A DNA stretch of 39,828 nucleotides, taken from NCBI GenBank assembly GCA_017463365.1, contig JAFTPH010000062.1:1-39828 (forward strand). The letters are read 5' to 3'. Shown here in pieces: positions 16,703 through 23,232 of this stretch (its first letter is position 1; each line of letters starts with the position of its first letter). Source of the stretch: Bacilli bacterium (GTDB lineage Bacteria; Bacillota_I; Bacilli_A; ML615J-28; CAG-313). The notes beneath the pieces were generated by a model. It had not been told where the DNA came from, did not search any database, and worked only from the letters and a program-made list of their open reading frames with translations. The position numbers and the translations under genes were made by a program.

Positions 16703-16730
16703 AAAATAAAAACCTTCTTATGAAGGTTTT
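16703..16730 (-). terminator. Rho-independent terminator after the XRE-transmembrane gene
   Basis: AAAACCTTC (16709-16717) and GAAGGTTTT (16722-16730) form a 9-bp stem with a 4-base loop, followed on the minus strand by a T-rich stretch. It overlaps the stop codon. Confidence 0.85.
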
Positions 16731-17766
16731 ATATATAAAGATCTATTATCTTCTTTTGTTCAATACATGTAGAAGTAGTATTCATTATTGTATCTATTTC
16801 AAATTTAACAACCTGGTTAGGTTTTGCTTCAATTAAATACGATGAAATAATCGAAAACGATTGTTCCATAGATTGTTCATTTAACATTTCATATTCCCAA
16901 CTTGAATTATAATAGTTATTATTAATGATACATTTTCTTAAAATATTATTGTATTCATAATCAAATAACCAATTAGTTATTGAACATTCGTATATAAATT
17001 TTAATTTATCATCAAATTTTTCAATCCGAGCTCCATCAAGTAAATTTTTCGTATCATCAAGTAAAATATCTTCAGATAAACCAAATTGCGTATTAAATGT
17101 TAAACTACTTGAGTGTTTTTGATGCCAAGAAGTTATTGGTCTAATATTGTTATTATTCGAAGGAAAATTTATTCCCATATAAACTTTTTTTGTGTATTCA
17201 TCGACACTAAAACCTTTTTGATTATTAATATGAGCCATATATCCATTAGTATACTCATTACATACTCTAATCAAATACAAATTGGATTCACTTGTAAATG
17301 CAATTTTTTCTATTTCAATTTTTTGATGTACATATCCGCCATAAAATTCAAATAATAATTGTTGTTTTTGGTAAAAGTTATTATCTTCTAACATAATTGT
17401 TTCATTAAGATCTTCTAGTTTATAACTTTTATCAATATCTTTTCTAAGCATAAAACCAAAAATAATTAATATTAGAATAATAAATAATAAACTAATTGTA
17501 ATAATATATTTACTTATTTTTTGCTTGTTTATTATTATATTCTTCTCCATTATTAACTGTTCAAAATCTTCTTTAGGAAATAGATAATCTCGATCAACAC
17601 TAAAGTATTTACATAGTGCTTCAATAACTTCTTCACTAGGTAATCCTAAACCATTTTCATATTTTGCTATTGCACTTCTTGAAACATGAACAATACTACC
17701 TAGGGCTTCTTGAGAAAGCCCTTCTTTATTTCTTAGTTCTCTTAATACATGACTAAATTCTTTCAT
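16729..17766 (-). CDS. XRE-family regulator with a transmembrane helix and exported domain
   Basis: A 345-residue protein. An N-terminal HTH_XRE domain (about 5-62; SQEALGSIVHVSRSAIAKYENG) is followed by a basic linker, one strong transmembrane helix (about 86-107) and roughly 235 residues predicted outside the cell. The exported part has no motif I recognise. One-protein signalling across the membrane is plausible: an external sensor tied to a DNA-binding domain. The ATG at 17766 follows GAAGGTGATATT and is preferred over a TTG at 17799, which lies next to the TATAAT box. Direct repeats upstream may be its operator. Confidence 0.8.
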   Translation of the reverse strand: MKEFSHVLRELRNKEGLSQEALGSIVHVSRSAIAKYENGLGLPSEEVIEALCKYFSVDRDYLFPKEDFEQLIMEKNIIINKQKISKYIITISLLFIILILIIFGFMLRKDIDKSYKLEDLNETIMLEDNNFYQKQQLLFEFYGGYVHQKIEIEKIAFTSESNLYLIRVCNEYTNGYMAHINNQKGFSVDEYTKKVYMGINFPSNNNNIRPITSWHQKHSSSLTFNTQFGLSEDILLDDTKNLLDGARIEKFDDKLKFIYECSITNWLFDYEYNNILRKCIINNNYYNSSWEYEMLNEQSMEQSFSIISSYLIEAKPNQVVKFEIDTIMNTTSTCIEQKKIIDLYI

Positions 17767-17790
17767 AATATCACCTTCACTTACAGATAT

Positions 17791-17834
17791 ATTATACAAT
17801 ATTTGATGTAAAAAGTGTTGTTACCCTCTGTTAC
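17791..17834 (-). promoter_or_regulatory. -10 box and direct repeats upstream of the XRE-transmembrane gene
   Basis: On the minus strand a TATAAT (17791-17796) precedes the gene but has no good -35 hexamer. Two TGTTAC copies (plus strand 17819-17824 and 17829-17834) are exactly 10 bases apart, one helical turn, and cover the -35 to -50 area. This is a possible autoregulatory site. Confidence 0.35.
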
Positions 17835-17897
17835 TTTTAAAAAAATCATCTAAAAGAAACTATCTTTAATAGAGAAAAATGATTAATATCTAAAATT

Positions 17898-17963
17898 TTA
17901 AATTAATTTATCTATTTTGTCATAATCAATAGATCCATGTGTATCGCCCGTAATTAATATCAT
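17898..17963 (-). pseudogene. Truncated metallophosphoesterase remnant
   Basis: After an AAGAAGGGG ribosome site, an ATG at 17963 opens a 21-codon frame starting MILITGDTHGSIDYDKID that ends in TAA at 17898. The GDTHG signature after a hydrophobic beta strand is the first metal-binding motif of calcineurin-like phosphoesterases, which are normally well over 150 residues. Nothing of the other motifs follows in any frame I read. It looks like the 5' stump of a gene whose remainder was lost. It lies 28 bases downstream of the P-loop kinase gene. Confidence 0.6.
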
Positions 17964-17991
17964 ACTTAAAATCCCCTTCTTATTAACATTC

Positions 17992-18414
17992 TTATTTAAT
18001 TTTATCAATTACCTCTTCAATATTGTAATTTTCATTTAATTTTAAATTACATTCTAAATTATCATACATTCCGTGTTTAGCTTCTAACATTTTTTCTAAA
18101 GGTAAAGGCAAATTACCATGCATACGTTCTTTAAATCTTCCTTTAATTACCGTAATATCAGCTGTTAAAACAATTTTAAATGTTCCAGCAGGTAATAAAT
18201 TTAAATGTTCTTTTTCTGTAATTATGTAAATTATATTATCTTTTAAAACTGATTCTTTTAATATATTTTTAAATGTTTCTAAAGCAACACTTGGATTTTT
18301 TTCTAATCGCAAATAATCTTTTCCAGAATAAATCTTAGCTTTAAATTTTTCATTTATTTTATTAGCAAGTGTAGATTTTCCTACACAATTTTCTCCTATA
18401 ATAGCAATTAACAT
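17992..18414 (-). CDS. P-loop nucleotide kinase-like protein
   Basis: A 140-residue protein with a Walker A motif, GENCVGKST (7-15), right at the N-terminus. A likely lid region with arginines follows (GRFKERMHGNLPLPLEKML, about 96-114). Size and layout fit small kinases of the adenylate/shikimate kinase type (AAA_18/AAA_33-like). No Walker B is certain. The substrate is unknown. The ATG follows AAAGAGG, and an extended -10 promoter sits about 33 bases upstream. The phosphoesterase stump follows in the same direction. Confidence 0.78.
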   Translation of the reverse strand: MLIAIIGENCVGKSTLANKINEKFKAKIYSGKDYLRLEKNPSVALETFKNILKESVLKDNIIYIITEKEHLNLLPAGTFKIVLTADITVIKGRFKERMHGNLPLPLEKMLEAKHGMYDNLECNLKLNENYNIEEVIDKIK

Positions 18415-18446
18415 TTTATACCTCTTTCTTAAATTTTATACTCTTC

Positions 18447-18477
18447 ATTATAGCATACATTACAAATAATTTCTACT
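18447..18477 (-). promoter_or_regulatory. Promoter of the P-loop kinase gene
   Basis: On the minus strand, TGCTATAAT gives an extended -10 (TATAAT at 18447-18452). A weak TAGAAA lies near the -35 distance. Confidence 0.5.
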
Positions 18478-18485
18478 CTAAATTC

Positions 18486-18522
18486 AAAAATTAATAAAAC
18501 GTCATTAAAATAATGACGTTTT
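18486..18522 (-). terminator. Rho-independent terminator after the GNAT gene
   Basis: AAAACGTCATTA (18496-18507) and TAATGACGTTTT (18511-18522) form a perfect 12-bp stem with an AAA loop, followed on the minus strand by a T-rich tail. It closes the attenuator-controlled operon. Confidence 0.88.
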
Positions 18523-18529
18523 AAATAAT

Positions 18530-19534
18530 TTATTCAACATTTTTAATAAATAATGCGTTATCTTTTTGAATGAATCCTAATTCTAACAAACACTCTTTAT
18601 AAAAATCATAGCGTTCCATCAATATTGAATATTTATCTAAATTTACTTTAATACACTCAATATTATTATTTTGTTTGTGTGATTTAAAAAATTCGATTGC
18701 TTCTTCAACCATCACTTTTACTGCACTTCTATACAAATAAACCTCATCTAAGTAAAATGCTAAATGTACCGAATGATCACTTTGTCCATATTCTGTATCA
18801 AAATCATGATAATACATATGAGCATAACCGGCTGCTATTTTATTACATCTTACTATCTTAACACTTGCATTATCAAAACTTTCATTATTCATTAATGAAC
18901 AACGATACATTGGTCCATTTGGCAATAAAATAAATGGTAAATTTTCAGTGTTTTTAAAATGCTTGTGAAACTCTCTCATCATAGAGGCTGATACAAAGTT
19001 TAAATCATCTTTATTAATTGGTACCATATAGAAATTACTCTCTAAATTTAATTCATAATAAACATCACTATCATCACCTGGTATAGTACTACCAAATGAT
19101 TTTCGTTTTTCATCTTTTATAAAACCAAAATTTTCAAATAATTTTCTACTATTCTCACAACCAAAAGCAGCAATTTTAATAGCATTCTCTTCTTTTAGAA
19201 TTTTTATGATTGAATCCATAAACTTTGTACCATAACCCATTCGCTGATAGTCTTTATCCACAATTAATGACGAAAGTAAAAATTCATCAAAAAGTTCAAT
19301 ATATTTTTCATTTATATAGTCTTCAAATGTTGATACAAAGCAACTTGCGATTACTTGTTCATCTAAAACCCCTAAAATGTAAAAATGATGTTTAGGATCA
19401 TAATTCATATTAACAACATTGTAATACATATAAGTACCTTTTGTGGTATTATGTTCTTTATGATGCATTGATGTAATTTGTTTTGCCCATTCTTCTGAGA
19501 AATGTACAGTTTTAAATACTTTGAAATTGTTCAT
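18530..19534 (-). CDS. Double-length GNAT acetyltransferase
   Basis: A 334-residue protein. The N-terminal half (about 1-165) is a GNAT domain, with acetyl-CoA motif A visible as SSLIVDKDYQRMGYG (the Q/RxxGxG loop) and a C-terminal FGFI element. The second half (about 170-334) has a similar strand-helix rhythm (AAGYAHMYYHD, YLYRSAVKVMVEEAIEFF) and may be a degenerate second GNAT domain. Twin-GNAT proteins are known among antibiotic and small-molecule acetyltransferases, but the substrate cannot be read here. Its ribosome site (GAAGGTG) abuts the stop of the XRE gene, 15 bases apart, so the two are coupled and share the upstream leader. Confidence 0.82.
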   Translation of the reverse strand: MNNFKVFKTVHFSEEWAKQITSMHHKEHNTTKGTYMYYNVVNMNYDPKHHFYILGVLDEQVIASCFVSTFEDYINEKYIELFDEFLLSSLIVDKDYQRMGYGTKFMDSIIKILKEENAIKIAAFGCENSRKLFENFGFIKDEKRKSFGSTIPGDDSDVYYELNLESNFYMVPINKDDLNFVSASMMREFHKHFKNTENLPFILLPNGPMYRCSLMNNESFDNASVKIVRCNKIAAGYAHMYYHDFDTEYGQSDHSVHLAFYLDEVYLYRSAVKVMVEEAIEFFKSHKQNNNIECIKVNLDKYSILMERYDFYKECLLELGFIQKDNALFIKNVE

Positions 19535-19549
19535 ATTAACACCTTCTTT

Positions 19550-19750
19550 CTAATTTAATTTTTTTAATAAATCTTCCAATGTACAATCTAATACTTCAGT
19601 AAGGGGAATAAGATATAAGATACTGGGATAACTTATACCTTGTTCCCACTTTGATATAGACTGTCTAGAAATGTTTAAGAATCTTGCTAGATCTTTTTGA
19701 GTAAGTTTTTTCTTTTCTCTTAAAGTCTTTAAACTTTCTCCAAAGCTAAT
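19550..19750 (-). CDS. Small XRE-family HTH protein with a non-ATG (ATT) start
   Basis: A 66-residue single-domain HTH_XRE protein. The helix-turn-helix is clear: LTQKDLARFLNISRQSISKWEQG, then YPSILYLIPLTEVLDCTLEDLL. The frame has a TAG two codons before the natural start and no ATG, GTG or TTG at the N-terminus. The family start position is occupied by ATT at 19748-19750, with AAAGAGG nine bases upstream. ATT can initiate weakly, as in infC (established), so this may be a low-level or regulated start, or a start-codon loss. The GNAT gene follows after 15 bases. The upstream leader has an intrinsic terminator and antiterminator. Confidence 0.7.
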   Translation of the reverse strand: MSFGESLKTLREKKKLTQKDLARFLNISRQSISKWEQGISYPSILYLIPLTEVLDCTLEDLLKKLN

Positions 19751-19790
19751 AGTCTAATACCTCTTTTCTTTGTAAAATAATCTTTTTCAA
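19746..19790 (-). CDS. Possible 14-codon upstream ORF coupled to the XRE gene
   Basis: A GGAGG at 19801-19805 is followed after 10 bases by TTG (19790). The frame reads about 14 codons (LKKIILQRKEVLDY) and stops at TAG (19746-19748), which overlaps the ATT start of the XRE gene by one base. Ribosomes ending here could restart at ATT. The evidence is positional only and the peptide itself has no recognisable family. Confidence 0.25.
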   Translation of the reverse strand: MKKIILQRKEVLDY

Positions 19791-19820
19791 ATTTATCAAT
19801 CCTCCTTTTCCAGCAGCATC

Positions 19821-19851
19821 AAAAAAAGCACCTCTAATAAATTAGAAGTGC
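19821..19851 (-). terminator. Intrinsic terminator within the leader (attenuator)
   Basis: GCACCTCTAAT (19828-19838) and ATTAGAAGTGC (19841-19851) form an 11-bp stem with one mismatch. On the minus strand seven T follow. It lies between the 27-codon leader ORF and the XRE gene. The segment 19835-19849 (5' arm plus loop in the minus-strand RNA) is perfectly complementary over 15 bases to 19946-19960 inside the leader ORF, so an alternative antiterminator pairing is possible. Confidence 0.8.
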
Positions 19852-19960
19852 CTATACTTTATATACGCGTGTTACCTAGATATTATTTATCTATTACCTG
19901 AAAGGTTTGGAACCTGAAAGGTTTGGAACCTGAAAGGTTTTGATTACTTCTAATTTATTA
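19835..19960 (-). promoter_or_regulatory. Candidate antiterminator pairing
   Basis: The 15-base segments 19835-19849 and 19946-19960 are exact inverted copies. In the minus-strand RNA, codons 6-11 of the leader ORF could pair with the ascending arm and loop of the terminator, so the two structures exclude each other. Ribosome position on the leader ORF would then decide read-through into the XRE and GNAT genes. Confidence 0.5.
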
Positions 19961-19977
19961 TAAAACTTTTTATTCAT
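19894..19977 (-). CDS. 27-codon leader ORF with internal tandem repeats
   Basis: A small ORF starting MNKKFYNKLEVIKTF, with an excellent GAAAGGAG site at normal distance and its own consensus promoter. The second half is built of three 16-bp repeats. Since 16 is not a multiple of three, each copy is read in a different frame (TFQVP, NLSGS, KPFR), so the RNA repeats but the peptide does not. It ends 43 bases before an intrinsic terminator and contains one arm of a possible antiterminator. The most likely role is a regulatory leader peptide for the downstream XRE-GNAT operon. An independent small protein or toxin is possible. Confidence 0.6.
   Translation of the reverse strand: MNKKFYNKLEVIKTFQVPNLSGSKPFR
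19896..19943. repeat. Three tandem copies of a 16-bp repeat
   Basis: Copies at 19896-19911, 19912-19927 and 19928-19943; the first two are identical and the third differs at one base. Each contains ACCTGAAAGGT, a dyad with a 3-base centre, so each could form a small RNA hairpin or a protein site. The array lies inside the leader ORF. Confidence 0.9.
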
Positions 19978-20020
19978 AGTAATCAACTCCTTTCTAAGTT
20001 TAAGGTCTTTTTATACAAAC

Positions 20021-20049
20021 ATTATATATTATTTTTAATTATTTTTCAA
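20021..20049 (-). promoter_or_regulatory. Strong promoter of the leader-XRE-GNAT transcript
   Basis: On the minus strand, TTGAAA (20044-20049) and a perfect TATAAT (20021-20026) are 17 bases apart. The leader ORF starts about 44 bases further on. Confidence 0.8.
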
Positions 20050-20050
20050 T

Positions 20051-20098
20051 AGTTTAATCTTCAACTTACGCACCAGTTAGTTGCGTATAAAATTATTC
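20051..20098 (-). repeat. 48-bp repeat, copy 1 (after gene 20093-20845)
   Basis: Forty-five of 48 bases match the copy at 20917-20964. In gene orientation the repeat begins at the final Glu codon and stop codon and runs into the 3' flank. It contains an ACGCA/TGCGT inverted pair and a CAACT/AGTTG pair that overlap. It ends just before the leader promoter. Confidence 0.9.
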
Positions 20099-20845
20099 TT
20101 TATTATTTGTAATCATCTTCCATTTTAAACTACGAGCCCTAAAATAAGTATGATATTCTTTTATATCTGAAATATTCTGTATGCAATCTCCTGTATCTCC
20201 TATCCAATACACATAGCCATTTTCAAAAACAATATTAGCACCTAAAAAGCAATCTATTGTTTTATCATCAGATACAAAATGAACTAAAACATCACGTTCA
20301 AATTCTAGTAAAATACTACAATTCCAACATCCTGCAAATAATATTTGAATTATCGTAGGAGCAAGAGGAAATTCTACTTCTTTTTCATATTTAATATCTA
20401 TTATATATGAATCATGAAATCCCCAAGCAGCAGTTAATAAATCACTTATATCTTTTGGTGTTTTAATATAATGCCATTCATTTATTTCTATCGCATCATT
20501 TAACTTTTTAGCTTTTAATTTAATTTCTTCTGCTACTTCTTTATCATTTTTAATAGCATTAATTAACTCTTCATTATTAATAAGCCAATCATAACCATCA
20601 CATTCTTTATATTTATTCACAAGAGATAGTTTAATTACATCTTTGTGTATCCAATCACTAGTATCTGTATCAATTATAAATACTTTTCGAATAATTGATG
20701 GAAAAGTTGTATAAACATTTAATAATTCAAATTTATTGTTGTAATCATCAAATACGATAACTACCTCATCCCAACCAGAATTAAATTTAGCAAATATGCA
20801 TGAATAATATTCTCTATCATCTTTTGATATTATTTTAGCAAACAT
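20093..20845 (-). CDS. Protein of unknown function, immunity-protein-like pattern
   Basis: A 250-residue acidic, soluble protein without signal peptide or membrane helix. I do not recognise a family with confidence. A central segment, DLLTAAWGFHDSYIIDIKYEKE (about residues 136-157), carries a GFHDSYI motif seen in several uncharacterised families, including some linked to contact-dependent toxin immunity; that link is weak. Tryptophans are unusually frequent. The ATG follows AAGGAGATGG. It shares a 48-bp 3' module with the neighbouring lipoprotein gene although the proteins are unrelated. Confidence 0.7.
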   Translation of the reverse strand: MFAKIISKDDREYYSCIFAKFNSGWDEVVIVFDDYNNKFELLNVYTTFPSIIRKVFIIDTDTSDWIHKDVIKLSLVNKYKECDGYDWLINNEELINAIKNDKEVAEEIKLKAKKLNDAIEINEWHYIKTPKDISDLLTAAWGFHDSYIIDIKYEKEVEFPLAPTIIQILFAGCWNCSILLEFERDVLVHFVSDDKTIDCFLGANIVFENGYVYWIGDTGDCIQNISDIKEYHTYFRARSLKWKMITNNKE

Positions 20846-20916
20846 CTAATACCATCTCCTTAAATACCTAATATTGTAAAATATTTATATTTATTAAAAA
20901 CCACTTTCTTTTTATA

Positions 20917-20964
20917 AGTTCAATCTTCAACGTACACACCAGTTAGTTGCGTATAAAATTATTC
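20917..20964 (-). repeat. 48-bp repeat, copy 2 (after gene 20959-21516)
   Basis: Second copy of the 3' module, 866 bp from the first, with three mismatches. It also begins at the last Glu codon and stop of its gene. Beyond the repeat the flanks are unrelated on both sides. Confidence 0.9.
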
Positions 20965-21516
20965 ATTGTTAACTACATTATAATTTGAAGAATTCTTTTG
21001 AACAACTGAAATAATTAGATTATATCCACTTAAATATATAGTATCCTTCTCTGTATAAGATGTAATAGTAAAAATAAACATTGAGTCTTCCTTTGTTTCA
21101 TCAGATAAATAATAATATATCTCATATGAATTAAACGTAACACTATCTTTAGAATAATTATTAGTATTAATCTGATAATCATTAATATCTTTTGATAAGT
21201 ATATGTTTCTTACTTCTTTATACATATCATCATTTTTGGTATACCCATACATTTTATACATATCATCATTTTCTAACATATCAAGAACGTTTAATACAAA
21301 ATCACGAACATCATCATCTTTTGTAACTGTCATATAACAAAACAACATCGTTTTACTACTTTTATTATAATAATTAGTAGCATTATTAGGAGTTTGTAAA
21401 TTATTTAAACCAAATTTTTCTAATTCACTATCAGTAAAATAATCTCTTCTTTTTGAACAACTTGTTATACAAAAAACAAAAATTAATATGAATATACTTA
21501 CTAATATTTTTTTCAT
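20959..21516 (-). CDS. Lipoprotein, unknown function
   Basis: A 185-residue protein with a signal peptide (KKILVSIFILIFVF) and lipobox CITSC, so surface anchored. The mature part is polar, rich in Asn, Tyr and Asp, with no motif I recognise. The ATG follows AGGAGATAACAATT. It begins 39 bases after the ABC-F gene and no terminator is visible between them, so it may be expressed partly by read-through. Its 3' end carries copy 2 of the 48-bp repeat. Confidence 0.78.
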   Translation of the reverse strand: MKKILVSIFILIFVFCITSCSKRRDYFTDSELEKFGLNNLQTPNNATNYYNKSSKTMLFCYMTVTKDDDVRDFVLNVLDMLENDDMYKMYGYTKNDDMYKEVRNIYLSKDINDYQINTNNYSKDSVTFNSYEIYYYLSDETKEDSMFIFTITSYTEKDTIYLSGYNLIISVVQKNSSNYNVVNNE

Positions 21517-21555
21517 AATTGTTATCTCCTAAAATAATAAAATAAACTTAAAAAT

Positions 21556-23100
21556 TTATAAAGCAAAATCTTCTAGATTGATAATTCTACTAGCAATATT
21601 TTGATAGAAATCAGCCTCATGGCATACTAAAAGAATAGTGCCTTTATAATTATTAATGGCTTCTTGTAATGCTTCCTTTGCCAGAACATCTAAATGGTTG
21701 GTCGGTTCATCTAGAACTAAGCAGTTATATTCACCAATAGTTAGTTTACATAAACGTACCTTTGCTGCTTCACCACCAGATAAAGTAATAATTTGTGATT
21801 CAATATGTTCTGAAGTTAAGCCACATGCTGCAAGAGCGGCATGAACTTCTCCTTGTGATAACATTGGGAATTTATCCCATATTTCATCACGAGGAGTGTT
21901 TTTATTTCCTTCTACTTCTTGTTCGAAATATCCTAAAGTTATCGTCGAACTTCTTTCAACAACTCCTGAATATGGTTTAATAATTCCAAGTAATGTTTTA
22001 ATTAAAGTTGATTTACCTACCCCGTTAATTCCTTTTATAACTAAGTGTTCGCCTTTAACTATTTCTAAATCAAATGGTTTTGTTAATGGTTTATCATATC
22101 CAAGTACTAAACTAGAACCATTAAATAACACTTTTCCTGAAGGTCGTCCTTCTTTAAACACAAAATTAGGTTTAATATGAACACGACCTTTATCAAGTCG
22201 TTCCATTTTATCTAATTTCTTTTGTCTACTGTTGGCCATACCACGAGTTGCGACACGCGCTTTGTTTCTCGCAATAAAATCTTCCATTTGCTTAATTTCG
22301 CGTTGTTGAGCTTCATATGCTGAATCAGCTTGACGTTTTTTCATTTCATAAGCCGATATAAACTGATCGTAGTTACCACTATATCTCGTTAATTCACAAT
22401 TATCAATATGATAAACAACATTAATTACTGAATTTAAGAAAGAAATATCATGAGATACCAAAATAAAGGCATTTTCAAATTCATTTAAATAATTTTTAAG
22501 CCAATTAATATGATTTTCATCAAGATAGTTAGTAGGTTCATCTAAAATTAAAATCCCAGGATTTTGAAGTAAAACTTTTGTTAATAATACTTTCGCACGT
22601 TCCCCACCAGATAGTTCTGATACATCTTTATCAAGTCCAATAGCATTTATACCTAGTCCATTAGATATTTCTTCGATTTTCGCATCAATCATATAGAAAC
22701 CACTTTGTTCTAGCATTGACTGCATTTCTCCAATATCATCAAGTAGTTCTTGCATTCTTTCTTCCGTACAATCAGCCATTTCTTCATAGTTTTTATATAT
22801 TTGTTGTTCTAAATCAAACATAAAACTAAATGCTTCTTTTAAGAAATCACGAATGGTTTTTCCCTTTGTAAGGGTTGAATATTGGTCTAAATATCCAATA
22901 TCTAAATGTTTAGCCCACTCAATTTTACCTTCACTAGGTAATTCGTTACCCAATATAATATTTATAAATGTTGATTTCCCTTCACCATTTGCTCCAACAA
23001 TACCAACGTGTTCTCCTTTTAGAAGACGAAAGTTAGCATTTTTTAGAATTTCTCTTCCCCCAAAATAATGGGAAACATTTACTACATTTAATAAACTCAT
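21556..23100 (-). CDS. ABC-F family ATPase
   Basis: A 514-residue protein with two ABC domains and no membrane segment, the ABC-F layout. Members act on the ribosome, in translation factor or antibiotic-protection roles. Domain 1 has Walker A GANGEGKST (36-44), signature LSGGERAKV and Walker B ILILDEPTNYLD. Domain 2 has GINGVGKST, LSGGEAAKV and CLVLDEPTNHLD. The linker between them is charged and helical (YEAQQREIKQMEDFIARNK). A long leader of about 40 bases follows an extended -10 promoter. Whether it gives drug resistance cannot be told from sequence alone. Confidence 0.95.
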   Translation of the reverse strand: MSLLNVVNVSHYFGGREILKNANFRLLKGEHVGIVGANGEGKSTFINIILGNELPSEGKIEWAKHLDIGYLDQYSTLTKGKTIRDFLKEAFSFMFDLEQQIYKNYEEMADCTEERMQELLDDIGEMQSMLEQSGFYMIDAKIEEISNGLGINAIGLDKDVSELSGGERAKVLLTKVLLQNPGILILDEPTNYLDENHINWLKNYLNEFENAFILVSHDISFLNSVINVVYHIDNCELTRYSGNYDQFISAYEMKKRQADSAYEAQQREIKQMEDFIARNKARVATRGMANSRQKKLDKMERLDKGRVHIKPNFVFKEGRPSGKVLFNGSSLVLGYDKPLTKPFDLEIVKGEHLVIKGINGVGKSTLIKTLLGIIKPYSGVVERSSTITLGYFEQEVEGNKNTPRDEIWDKFPMLSQGEVHAALAACGLTSEHIESQIITLSGGEAAKVRLCKLTIGEYNCLVLDEPTNHLDVLAKEALQEAINNYKGTILLVCHEADFYQNIASRIINLEDFAL

Positions 23101-23148
23101 TACACACCTCGTATAATATCATCAATATCTATCTATTTTTACTTTCTT

Positions 23149-23177
23149 ATTATATCACATTTCTTAAGTTTTTTCTA
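23149..23177 (-). promoter_or_regulatory. Promoter of the ABC-F gene
   Basis: On the minus strand, TGATATAAT is an extended -10 (TATAAT at 23149-23154), with TAGAAA at the 17-base -35 position. The same TAGAAA-N17-TATAAT form precedes the gene at 38568. Confidence 0.5.
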
Positions 23178-23187
23178 CCATTTAAAA

Positions 23188-23215
23188 AAGAACTAGCTAT
23201 GATTAGCTAGTTCAA
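23188..23215 (-). terminator. Rho-independent terminator at the end of the starch operon
   Basis: GAACTAGCTA (23190-23199) and TAGCTAGTTC (23204-23213) form a perfect 10-bp stem with a 4-base loop, followed on the minus strand by six T. Confidence 0.92.
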
Positions 23216-23232
23216 AAATCTATTTATATTAA

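Noticed and set aside
19896-19943. Short tandem repeats as a CRISPR array
   Set aside because: The copies are 16 bp, directly adjacent with no spacers, and lie inside a translated leader ORF. No cas gene is present.
20051-20964. 48-bp repeats as integron attC sites
   Set aside because: The inverted pairs are short and overlapping, and the RYYYAAC/GTTRRRY core pair is not met. No integrase gene is visible. Kept only as an unexplained repeat.
23101-23148. Antibiotic-responsive leader peptide before the ABC-F gene
   Set aside because: The leader is only about 40 bases, and I see no ORF with a ribosome site and no terminator/antiterminator pair in it.
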